Shown here in pieces: positions 47,259 through 57,721 of a DNA stretch of 64,000 nucleotides. The notes beneath the pieces are model-generated. The model made no database searches. It worked only from the letters and a program-made list of their open reading frames with translations, and was not told where the DNA came from. The stretch lies in the NCBI GenBank assembly GCA_905250125.1, contig CAJNOL010000699.1, positions 46,360 through 110,359 of the forward strand. Direction: 5' to 3'. Every line of letters begins with the position of its first letter. Positions within the stretch are counted from its first letter, which is position 1. The DNA is from Rotaria sordida (Eukaryota; Rotifera; Eurotatoria; Philodinida; Philodinidae). A program made the translations under genes and the position numbers.

Positions 47259-48524
47259 AACTTTATTTGTGAATCAATGGTGATACCAGTAGTGAAATAT
47301 AAAGATACAGTTCATTATGTGGATATTTCTATCTTTCTGCTAATACTATGTGACCATTGGATACTGAATCTTTTTTCTTAAACGTGAATGATTACTTGAA
47401 GCACTGGTGGTTTTATTTCTTTGCTTTATGTTTTACTATTGTTCAGTGTAAATTCAAGATGTGTAAAAGGATGTTGCGCAACCTATCTCATTGACTGTTT
47501 GGCGATTAAAAGAAAACAAATCGACGGAGGTTGTTCACGGACAGGATGATTGTTTTCAGTCGCAGATCAAAAACGAAAAGCTGAAATTGAGAAAAAAACG
47601 AATCATATGGATCGAAGAAATACCGTTGAAAACAGCAAGAGAACGATGCTATAAATTGAGTATTTCAATCCAAGGAACAAATGGTGAAACGAAATAAATA
47701 CTAATCTTATCATCATCGTCCATCTGTCTTATTTCACATGTGATTATAATTGTTTTCATCAACTATGTACCCTCACTAAATGTATGGAAAGAAATAAAAT
47801 AGCTGGATAGATATCAGTTTTATTTTTTGAGTTCTTCTTGAAAAATATCCCACATAATCAAGAATCAGAAACACTGCTGTCTTCTTACAAATAATGAAGA
47901 AAAGAGATCAATAGACCGAAAAAACACTTGTATTGTCTCATTGCAACAGTTGTTATACAAAATCTTCATGATTATAGTATTCTTATGTTCATCAGAATAG
48001 TATTGCAAATGATGACATATATCTTTATGCACGATCGCTGCCGAACTAACTCGCCTTCCACCAAGATAGCAATGTCTTTACACATTAATGAAACTATTCA
48101 TACTGCTTCTAAATAATAAAACAGAAAAACCTAAATTTTTTCTTACTCAAAAATCGAATTCTAAGCAGCTAGTCCAACCTCGACAACCGCTTCAACTTGA
48201 ATATATGATTCTCATTCTTGCCTATACATTCACCCTGATGATAGCGTGTTTAATATTTAAAATATTCGCATAGAAACGTCCAGGTCAGCGTGTGAAAAGA
48301 AACCGATCGGTTACTCAAAGATTATTCATCTAATTGTTCACTTTCGAAAGACCCACCATTTGTAATTTTCTTGTTTACTATAAAGTCACTATTTAAGAGC
48401 TTTGCTATCCTGTTTTTATAGAACAATAAATTATTGCTACAATAGCGGCTACTGCTATTCCGTTGAAGGAAAGACAGTAAAATCTTCGTCCAAATGAAGT
48501 TGCTGAGAACAAAGAAAATATTCG
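47259..48524. other. interval with weak open frames
   Basis: The plus-strand frame 47491-47697 is Lys/Glu/Arg-rich (MTVWRLKENKSTEVVHG...) and may be a decayed exon, but I recognise no family. The frame 48088-48273 ends in a hydrophobic helix. Neither has a convincing start context. Either could be relic 5' sequence of the ART/TPR pseudogene that follows. Confidence 0.35.
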
Positions 48525-50640
48525 GTTGATTTGGCTTGATGAAAATCTCGACGATTCATCTCATTGTCTTCATATTTAGCCGATGCTAATCGATTTGACT
48601 CTAGCCACTCAGTTCTATTCAGATTTTGATCTCTGTATGAATATTGTCAAATCAACCAAAGATAAACGAGTTTTGGTCATTGTTTTGCACTGCCTATTCT
48701 TTTCGATGTATCAATGAACGAACATAAAAAAGTTATTGGCACCTTCACTAATCAAGATCATTTATTAGAATCGATACGCAAGACAATGAATCTTGTCGAA
48801 AAACAAACATTAGTATTTTTTTTATTTGATCAAAAGCAAAGACTGGAACGGAATTTATCCAAAGAATCAGCATTGTTTATCCTGCATCAAATGTTGATCT
48901 ATGTTTTCAAACAAATGTCACAAAATCAAGGATCAAAAGACGAAATACTCGATATATGTCGCCACTACTAACGAAATAATAAAAGAGAACTGAAGAAGAT
49001 TGAAGAGTTTCGAGTAAGTTATACTAATGGCAAGACCATCGAATGGTATACAGATGAATGCTTTCTCTACAAACTATTGAACAAAGCATTTCACATAGAG
49101 GATATCGATTTATGTACAGTGCTCGAAAAAGAGAACTATCATTTGAAAGATAGAGGAGTACTCATCACGTTTCGTGGAATGTAAATTTCAAGTGAAGTCG
49201 AAAAGCTGAAAGAAAACGAAAGAAAAATAATTTCAATCAACAGATTTTTGTCTTCTTCTTGTAACATCAATGTTTCGTTTGCATTCACTGGACAAAGTCT
49301 TCCCATAGCTGTTTTTCAATCAGCTCTGTTCGAAATTCAAACAGACTCTTCATTGACAACAGTGACTTTTACTGGCATTGAGAATAAGACTAGAATGGAA
49401 GTCGAAGAAGAAGTTCCTTCTACTCTGAATGCGCTCTTCAAAATTGAATCCGTCACTTCTGATTCAACACTGAACGCTTGGAAAGTGGAACTGACTGCCA
49501 CTGGTGAAGGTACAGAAAAAAGTTAATGAATTCAGTCACATCAATCAAGTAACGTCTCAATGAATATTTCACAATTATTTGTTTTGATCATCTTCTAGTC
49601 AAAGAATTGGGTCTAGTTGACCGAGCTGAGAAATATTTCGAGATGCTACTCAGATAACTTCCATCTAATCATGCAGACATTGCAGCTGTTTCTAATCAGA
49701 TTGGAAATGTACATGATCGAAGAGGTGATCTGAATTCAGTATTGAAAAATTTCAAGTTGCCATATCAGATTGATCAAAAACGACAACCACCCAATTATCT
49801 GCGTCTCACAGGTTCGCTAGGTAATATTGAACGTATTCACAGAAGTAAACGAAGCTTTAATCAAGCTCTTGAATGATAATATGCATACAGCTGTAATGAT
49901 TGAAAGCATTGTTGTAGTGCACAGTGATAAAAATGATTTTGATACTGCTCTTCTCCATCTGTCTCATTCTCTGGACATGTTTTTAACGTATGCTTTCCGT
50001 TCGACATCCATATATTGCTCGATGTCTTGGTTACATTGAGTGTATTCACGAAAGAAACGATGACTTTGATTGTGCGCTCAATTACTATCATCAACTAATT
50101 TAGATGGACGAACAGTATTTACCACTAGCTCATCTCGATCGTTCGATAGATCTCGATATGGTTGTCAACACTTATAAGAGAATGGGAGAGAGTGAAAAAG
50201 TATTGAACTTTTGTCGTAAGAAACTAAATGATCAGAAGAGCATATTGGATGACATTCATCCCTCATGCATTGCTCGAACATTGATTAGAATGCACGATGT
50301 GATGAACGAAGACAAGCCAAATGAAACCATACACTCGTTCAACAAGAACAGGCTCTGTTAATTCTAGTACAGTCAACATCAGCTGGCCATTGAGCAATCG
50401 CTCAGTATCTCAAATCGATAAATTGCTTACATTGAAGATGTATCATAGTCGATGGTGCTTTACAATGTGAACTTCGAGTATGTGATCTGGATCGTTAAAG
50501 CCTGCCGTCTGATCACACGAAAATTGCTAACAGTCTCAGAAATGTTGGCATATATGCTACCGGAAGATGTGTATCGGTCACTATGACCATCAACGATCGT
50601 CAGCAGCCATATGCGATTCCGTATACGATCGTATCACATA
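48525..50640 (+). pseudogene. decayed ADP-ribosyltransferase (R-S-E type) plus TPR-repeat gene
   Basis: Successive fragments in shifting frames resemble a family I recall from bdelloid genomes: an N-terminal region, a mono-ADP-ribosyltransferase (ART) domain, then tetratricopeptide repeats. Recognisable pieces are EWYTDECFLYKLLNKAF (about 49040-49090), an FRG arginine box (near 49170), an S-x-S box with FLSSSCNINVSFAF (49240-49275), and an acidic MEVEEEV carrying the E-x-E catalytic pair (near 49396). TPR-like pieces follow (AEKYFEMLL, then AAVSNQIGNVHDRRGDLNSV). Stops occur at 48582, 48969, 49181, 49524 and 49656, and frames change several times after 49810. The ART motifs themselves survive, so loss is probably not ancient. 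An active relative would transfer ADP-ribose from NAD+ to arginine. No product is expected from this copy. Confidence 0.65.
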
Positions 50641-50717
50641 ATTTCAATCCTTAGAATATCATAAACGACCGCAAAAATGAGTATTTGACCATGTATAATG
50701 ATCTTTCATCGTTCGAA

Positions 50718-50802
50718 GGGTGTGGGTGTTCTCTTCATTGATACGCACATCCATGTTCACATCCACACCTGCACTCCACACCCATACCCACATCCACACC
50801 CT
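50718..50802. repeat. telomere-like hairpin H8
   Basis: GGGTGTGGGTGTT is followed by a long C-rich arm (CACATCCACACCTGCACTCC, then CACACCCATACCCACATCCA). The flanks of the two arms also match weakly (CTTTC...GAACGAA next to GGGTGTGG on both sides), so it is an element rather than a simple repeat. Confidence 0.65.
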
Positions 50803-50973
50803 ATTCGTTCATTGAGAAAGTTCTGGAGTTTTCTCAAAATTTTCTTTAAAAAAGGTATATAAGGCAGCATTTCTGGTCAATTCGCATCTATAATAATTAG
50901 CATGTAACCGGAGCGAGGCACCGATTTCTATCCTAGTTTCCTTCTAAAATACAATTCGTCTCAGCAACAGAAA

Positions 50974-51117
50974 TAAATGTATTCTAATCAAGAAAATAAT
51001 ACGAGCGGTTCATCTTTTGATAACAAAATCGATTCTCACAACGAAAATGAAAGTGATCTTGAAATAGATGAAAAAGAAGACGTTATTGAAAATGTAAACA
51101 AAGAAGAACTTAAATAG
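50974..51117 (+). CDS. short acidic ORF, possible fragment
   Basis: A 47-codon frame (MYSNQENNTSGSSFDNKID...) is Asn/Ser/Glu/Asp-rich, and after its TAG the same frame stays open for about 40 more codons until the mariner relic at 51241. I cannot assign a family. Transposase or DNA-binding N termini often look like this, so a hAT-type remnant is one idea, unsupported by motifs. It is most likely a broken or chance frame. Confidence 0.25.
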
Positions 51118-51240
51118 AATCGGAGCCAAAGCTTTATTCAAAACATAACTTTTCCTCCAAAAGAAGTCAAAGAATACACAACTATAACTTTCACCAAAAA
51201 TATCAAATCAACCCACATCTTCAACAAGTTTTTTACAAAA

Positions 51241-52325
51241 TACAGGGTGACCCAAAAGTCACATTACAAAAAAAATTTGAATATCTCTATTACGGCTCGA
51301 TCAAACGAGCTGATTTTTTTTATCAATGATAGAGGTACGTATGTTCAAGCTTCGTACCGATAAAGACATGCCTAGAGAGACCCTTTGTTAAATATCACTA
51401 GTGATCTCAATAAAAATAATTTTACTTCTTCACAGATAGGAAAAAACAATAGACTATAATGAATGGATAGTTTATCAAGAAAAAATCTAATCAATCAAAG
51501 AAACTTGCTAATAACACGCGTTGTATATTCATAGATATTTTCTCTTCATATTTTTCCTCTTCTGCTCTCCTATAACAATGATCTAACAGCAAGATGGTGC
51601 ACCACCTCACTATGGTCAAATTATGTAAGATTATTTAGAGTTTGGTGGCCGATGAGCACGGATACGTAAACACGGGATCGATAGGCATGAGGAAACTTCA
51701 GCACGAGAACTTTGAGCATTGAAAAGTTAAGCGCGAAAAGAGTGTGGATGTAGGTGTGAGAACTGAGTTATGTTATAGATTTTGTCGACACCCACACCCA
51801 TAACCTTTTCGTGCTTTACTTTTCGGTACTCAACGTTTTTGTACTGAACTTTCCGTGTGCTTATCAACTCCATGTTTAAGTGTCTATGTTCATCGTTCTG
51901 ATTCCCATTATTTAGATGATACATTCTTACATTGGATTGGTCGTTGAAGAACCGTTGAATGGTCACCACGATCTCCAGATTTAACTCCATGTGATTTCTC
52001 ACTTTAGGGAATTATAAAAGATGATGTCTATGCTCAAAATCCTCTCGATATAGTAAATCATCTTAAGTGATTAATTGAACAAGAATTTACATCGCTCAAT
52101 GATAATATTGAATTATGCCAAGCAATCTATCATTGTTAAATGTGCATTAACACAGAAGGCAAACAATTTGAACATTTACTTTATTGTTCTTGATAAACTG
52201 TCGTTTTGTTATAGTCTATTGGTTTTTTCCTATCTGTGAAAAAGTAAAATTTTTGTTGAGATCACTGGTAATACTTAACAAAGAGTCTCTCTAGGCATGT
52301 CTTTATGAATATAAAGCTCGAATAT
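51241..52325 (+). mobile_element. decayed mariner-family transposon carrying a foldback insertion
   Basis: The left end TACAGGGTGACCCAAAAGTC resembles the 11291 MITE terminus. An inner arm (GACATGCCTAGAGAGACCC...TTCACAGATAGGAAAAAACA) recurs inverted at 52211-52305. The outer right end is missing. Between lie plus-strand transposase pieces: QQDGAPPHYG (near 51590-51620), then WIGR, EWSPRSPDLTPCDF (near 51960-52000) and GKQFEHLL at the C terminus. These match the mariner catalytic core around the second Asp and the following conserved block. Stops and a 270-bp insertion (51650-51900) break the frame, so it cannot make transposase. The same arm family supplies the MITE inside copy A, which fits a deletion-derivative relationship. 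Confidence 0.78.
51680..51875. mobile_element. foldback element with telomere-like core (H9) nested in the mariner relic
   Basis: The left arm TTGAGCATTGAAAAGTTAAG, then CGCGAAAAGAGTGTGGATGT, matches the right arm read on the other strand (TTGAGTACCGAAAAGTAAAG, then CACGAAAAGG...GGGTGTGGGTGT). The arms are about 50 bp and the loop is about 30 bp. It splits the mariner transposase between two conserved motifs, which proves that it is an insertion. It is the best evidence that the GTGTGGG hairpins are mobile units. Confidence 0.65.
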
Positions 52326-52719
52326 GACTGTTTATGTCATGTGATTGTATCTAAAAAGTTAATCTAACAGTCTAATTGAATTGAATCCAGCAGAAATAAT
52401 TTGGGACTCAAAATGTTAAAAACAAAATTTGCATAAGTTCATTTTAGGAGCCACAATATATTCGTCAATGAGTCTCTACTAGTATATGAAGCCTCATAAT
52501 ATGAAAATTTTCATAAAACTTGATTTCTAATGTACCATTCAATGCGCCACAACTTGCTCTGGAAAACCACATATACAATATCCTGGTTGAAAATAGGTTA
52601 ACAAATCCAGTGGAACTCTATTTTTTGTTAAAGTAATAGAAACAAATAATGCATAATGTTATATTTTATTTCTTAGTAATATAATCGTTAAGATAAAAAT
52701 AATATTGAATGAATAAATG
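52326..52719. other. intergenic region
   Basis: Nothing recognised. The downstream flank of the secreted mucin-like gene occupies the last part and is AT-rich, as expected for a 3' UTR on the minus strand. Confidence 0.5.
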
Positions 52720-53661
52720 TTAATTGCAATAAATAACTTTATGCCATATAGAATTATCAGGCAGTGAACGTATAGCACCTGCTCTATAGCCACCAATATT
52801 TTGATCCAATAGCCAACTAAGACGTAAAGGACTATTTAAATCTTCATTATCAGCTGAAGTTTGTCGAATAGTAGGAAGTGGAGAAAATCCGAAAGATTTT
52901 CCATTTGTACGATACCAATAAACTTGTCCAAATAATTGAGGTTGATTCCATATTGTGTTTAAAGTTAAAACACTTGCTGGACCAGCAGCTGCTAAAGAAA
53001 TTGATCCATTGAATGTAGCAGCAACAAGTACATGATTATGACATAAACCAGCTGTTTGATTAAGATGTTCAATACGTGTTTGATGACTATAGGCTTGATC
53101 AAAAACACGTAATCATCCAATTAATGGAATTTGAAGATTTTCATAGATTTGCCAAGATAATTCTATAGGTTTAGAATTTTTATTATTCGAACAAGTTAAT
53201 GTCAGAAGATTTTCTTTAATTGCTTCTAATTTATTGGTTATTTCATTTGATATAATAGCAAGAATTCTATCAATTATTTCTTTTTTAGTTTCTTCAACAA
53301 TTTCACGAGTAATACTCGGTGGGCATGTAACACTAGCAGTAGTAGTAGCAGTCATTGTACTAGTTATTTCCTCTGTTGTCGTAAAATTCTCCTGTTGAGA
53401 TGGTTCTTTAGTAGTAAAATCTTGGCATGTTTGTGTTATATCAATATTAGTATTTGACTGATTAAATTCTGGTGTAGTTATTTCATTCCATGATTGAGTT
53501 TCACCATAATTAGTTGTATCGAAATGAAAATCTTGTTCAGTAGTTTCTTGTATCCATGATTGAGTTGTCATAAAATCAGTGTCAAATTGCAAAGATTCTT
53601 CAGTTGTTTGACAAGATACATGAACAATAATAAGATTGATGAAAAAGAAAAAGCGGAACAT
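52720..53661 (-). pseudogene. secreted mucin-like protein gene with one in-frame TGA
   Basis: From ATG at 53661 the frame runs 314 codons to the TAA at 52722-52720, broken only by a TGA at codon 183 (53115-53113). A signal peptide (MFRFFFFINLIIVHVSC) leads into a Thr/Ser/Gln-rich stretch (to about residue 115), likely O-glycosylated, then a Lys/Glu-rich helix (IVEETKKEIIDRILAI), then a globular C-terminal domain. That domain has LTLNTIWNQPQLFGQVYWYR, ends GGYRAGAIRSLPDNSIWHKV followed by IYCN, and is open for 131 codons after the TGA. I do not recognise it, though a C-terminal GGYRAG...W.KVIY pattern recurs in invertebrate secreted proteins as far as I recall. An in-frame ATG lies 24 codons upstream, but the signal peptide favours this start. 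A base error, recent nonsense change or readthrough could explain the stop; the domain is otherwise intact. Confidence 0.65.
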
Positions 53662-56600
53662 TTTTTTACATATGAAATGTAAAATGATTGTTTTTTTGTT
53701 TTTAATACAATATTTAAATAAGTGCTCTACCAATTGAATAATTAAGTATTAGTGAATTAATCGATATTATTTGAGAATAAGACTAATAAGAAAGAAAATT
53801 CTTTTTAAATTAAAAACAAATATTCAATTATATAATTATGTCTATTCACATAGATTTTATTGTTTTATTTGTCTTTAAGTTGACAATTTTTGTTTTTATT
53901 GAAAAAATAGAATATATATCATACTATCTTAATTGATTTCGTGTCAAAATGAATCTTTAATTGACAGATGTTCTTTTATTACTGATCATGACTCATAGTA
54001 TCAGGTTATCTCTTAAATCAATATCTATGTATGTAGTCATGCTAATTGTGAGAAGAAATAAATCGTTGAGAAGACTAATCATCGAAATTGTTTGAGAACG
54101 ATTAAGTTGTAGGTGGATATTATCATTGTTTTCTGGCGAGGTTTCGAAGCGTTGTCTGTTGTTCAGGTCGTCAATCGAAGGTGAATACTCTATTATAAGC
54201 TTGAATTTATTTGAGATCCTTGGATGTCAATGATGAAACGAATTGATATTGCCTGAAATGAGTTCTTCCATTGTTGTTTTCGGAATCATTATGAAACACG
54301 CGTCGGATAACAAGTCCTTAAACGCTTTACCAGAGTCCATCCGACTAGAGTCTATCGAGTCCAGGTCTGAAAATTTTTACTCATCAAATCCGAATCGAAA
54401 TAAAAACGTTTAATGCATATAATGATATTTTACAAAATTTCTTTAAATTTTTGTTCATTTTATTGAAAAAATTTTAATTTATTATAAAAAAAAAATATAT
54501 CAGATATTTTCAGCTTATAAAATATGATTGAATTGTCATAAGTTTTTATTAAATCGGCAAGTTTCCTCTTCTTCAGAAGAAATGATTAGTGTATTACTTT
54601 ATCATATATCAGATTTAAGTACAAAAACAAAGTAGTATTGATAATGCAATAGTTGATCGATAGAAGAAATAATATAAAGCCTTGGTAATACATACGTTCA
54701 TTCTTCTATCAACAAATATTGAATAGGAGTAACAACTAATTCGAACTTAATTATTATGGAATCCCTATCTGATCGTTTAAAGAATAGGTAAAATATGGTT
54801 AGAGGTATCATTTTTCTGCTAACTTAGTGTAAACATAAATTATGATAGATTATATGTATTTTAAATATAAATTACCGATAATTACGCATGAATTAAGCTG
54901 AAAGTAAATATGAATTGAGACTCCTACGTATACTAATTATCTAACAGAAAAAAAATGAAAAATATATCATATCTTCTGGACGACAATCAAAATGACCGGG
55001 TCCGAATCCAAAAAGTTTTAATCCGTCGGGTTCGGATCCAGAAATTCCTCTATCTGATGGACTCTACGTCCGACACTACGCCCAAGTGGAAGGGTTGAAT
55101 TTTGTCAGACAAAAAGATTGATTCAGAATGAAATCTACGTTAATTTAAAAATAAGTCAAGTTATTTAAAGTCAAAAACCAAACTTAAATTTAACGATCTA
55201 TTTTATTTAAGTTAAAATAAAGTCTGTAAACATGAGAAAAATATTTTTTGATCATTATTTGAAATGTAAATGCTGTTAAATATTCATTAATATTCGTTGG
55301 ATTATAGTTGCTAATATCTTTCTCTAAGTTTAAAGAGAAAGATGTAAACAATTAAACATTAAGAGTAGAAATAAAAACGAAATAGAATATTCGAGTAAAA
55401 GGAGACAATAAGTTAAATACGACTGATATTAGAGATTTACATTAGAAATGAATATTGATGAATAGATCTTGTTCATTCTTGTTTGTCATCGATCAATTAT
55501 CAATATATTGAATAGGAAATAATATAACCAATGACAGATAATACCAACCTAGAAATAATTAATCGAACTAAGATATGGAGACAAAACGTTAATAAATGAA
55601 ATATTTTTCACTTTTTTTCTTAACGGTATCAGATAGAATAAATTAGAGAAAAAATTTCAGTAGTTGAAACAATTTTCTCTCAAGAGAGGTTCTTATCAAT
55701 TTCCTCTTAGTAGGTTTGGATCAAAGGTTTCTGGAAGATCAAGAATCTCACAACTAGTTTTCAGGATTCTATCAAAATATTTTTGCAAACAAGTTTATTT
55801 GATAGAAAACATACTTTTCAAAAAAAAAGTAAGTTGTCATCAAACTCTCCACGGCCTATTCTTAATGAACGACTTTTCTGTTATTTTTTATGAAAATTTT
55901 TTATGAATTTCCTGAGTTTTACACTTTGAAGCCGAGACAGCGGCAATCTGCGATTGTATTCGAAATAAGTATAACAGATTGGATTAGTTATCTCAAGTTT
56001 TCTTTATGTTGTTGAATGATGAATTTAAATAAAATGTATATAAATAATTCATTTGAAATGATGATGATCTACAGTTATAAATTCACAAAAGATGTTCGAT
56101 TTGAAAAATGAATTCGAATTTTTCTATATAAATATAATACCATTCGATCAAATTAATTATACTAGACTTCACAAATAAATCTTGATAAACTATTATTTCC
56201 GAATTCTTGAAATGTAGCCGATGATAAAATACTTCCTCGCACTATTTTCTTCTATTATCAAGAGAATTTTATAGAAAATTTGACTGTCTTTTTTTTTTTT
56301 TCATTATTATAATTCAGGATATCAATGAACACTTTCTAATTCCACTGATCATATTATAAACTCGGCTTATGTAAAGAATCTATATGATAAAAATTTAATT
56401 AAACTTTTCTAATCAGAAGTAAATTAACACGTATCAACATGATTTGTTGTTACTAACTATTAACACAACGAAAAACGACGAGATGTTACATCAACCACTG
56501 TTACTCTTGTCTAATATTGGCTTTTTTCTAATCTGCGATTAGCCCATCACCTTTTTTTTTTATGTACCGCATGATCGTTTATTATAATGCAAAAGACATG

Positions 56601-57514
56601 ACACAATTGTTTTTCTCGTTTTACAGAATAGTGATAGAACATATGTTGCGCACATTCCAGAGGTTGTTATTATTGGTGAGACTCGAAATAAGTGGTTACT
56701 ATTCAAAATAACGAATGTGCTTATATAGAGAGGTTTTACTGTAGATGAAAACATGAATAATTGAGACACATTTGATTAGGTTTTTTGTTTTGAATGAATA
56801 TAGAAGTTTTGTTTCAATAGTAATTTGAAGTTTCTCTCGTTACAGTATATGTAATATGAGATTTAGTTTAAATATTTAACGTTATCGAATATTTTACTGA
56901 AGAAAAAAAAGAACGTAATTATATAGTATAGATTGTCATGCATTCATAATCATGACAAACAACTTATACAGAACTTTTTTTAAAAAGTCGAACCTTCATC
57001 AAAGAGACAAATATTCTTATTTGTCGAAATGAAAGATTTAAATTAAATTTGTATGAAATTGTAATTGAATAAAAAATCTCTGATAAGATGACAAATAAAC
57101 AAAAGTTATTTTATATTTAGATTAAAATATATTCGTTTATATAATAATAATAATATCTATCTGTTTATTTTAATATGGTATAAAAATTCTCGAATAATAA
57201 TTATTCATCAATTATTAGTTTTTCTTTCCAAGAGATATTTTTAAATCGGACGACGACTGATAATCTGCTATTTCATAAGCATACCTATCTCGAGAGTATT
57301 CCTCGATTAAAATATCAATTAAATCATATTTGAATTATATTCATAATCATTCAAATTTACATTCTTTACATAAAGAACTTCTTGCGACTTAATATTTTCT
57401 GTATAATAAATGTATATGTTCTTTATACATAACAGCTGGATTTACATAAAACATTTAACAACAAAAAAAAAAAAAAAAAAAAGAAAATAAGTCATTGATT
57501 TCTATATAAATGAT
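53662..57514. other. long gene-free interval with a decayed element
   Basis: No gene was found. The stretches 54290-54380 and 54990-55080 contain related sequence in opposite orientation (GTCGGA...AGAGTCCATC-GA-AGAG) and may be the ends of a decayed DNA element of about 0.8 kb. A poly(A) run at 57463-57482 lies just downstream of the small gene that follows on the minus strand. Confidence 0.45.
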
Positions 57515-57721
57515 TTAGTTATGAGTATGTTTGTTTTTGTGTTCTTCAGCTTTGGCATGATGTTCAGCAGCTTTGGCAGCTGCTTTGTTTGCTTCAAATT
57601 CTGCATCCATTCGTTCACTTGGTTTAACGTTTGGATCATTAGCTTTTTGTTGTTTATCACCAGCTTTTTTTTGTTCAGTAGCTTCTAGCGCTTTTTCAAC
57701 ACCAGCTTTGATAGCATCCAT
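57515..57721 (-). CDS. small hydrophilic LEA-like protein (68 residues)
   Basis: A single frame encodes MDAIKAGVEKALEATEQKK, followed by Lys/Ala/Glu/Asp-rich sequence and a His-rich tail (AEHHAKAEEHKNKHTHN). There is no Cys, Trp, Tyr or hydrophobic segment. Such Gly-poor, Ala/Lys/Glu-rich, highly charged composition is typical of late-embryogenesis-abundant and other desiccation-linked disordered proteins, which bdelloids use when drying. The 11-residue LEA motif is not evident, so this is resemblance in composition only. Codons at third positions and the absence of low-complexity AT-rich residues argue for a real gene. A TATCTAG acceptor lies 3 nt before the ATG, fixing the start. The His cluster might bind metal ions. 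It stands alone, with more than 3 kb of empty sequence on either side. Confidence 0.7.
   Translation of the reverse strand: MDAIKAGVEKALEATEQKKAGDKQQKANDPNVKPSERMDAEFEANKAAAKAAEHHAKAEEHKNKHTHN

Noticed and set aside
57463-57482. Poly(A) run as sign of a retroposed gene
   Set aside because: A+T-rich homopolymers are common here and there is no flanking duplication or intronless source copy seen.
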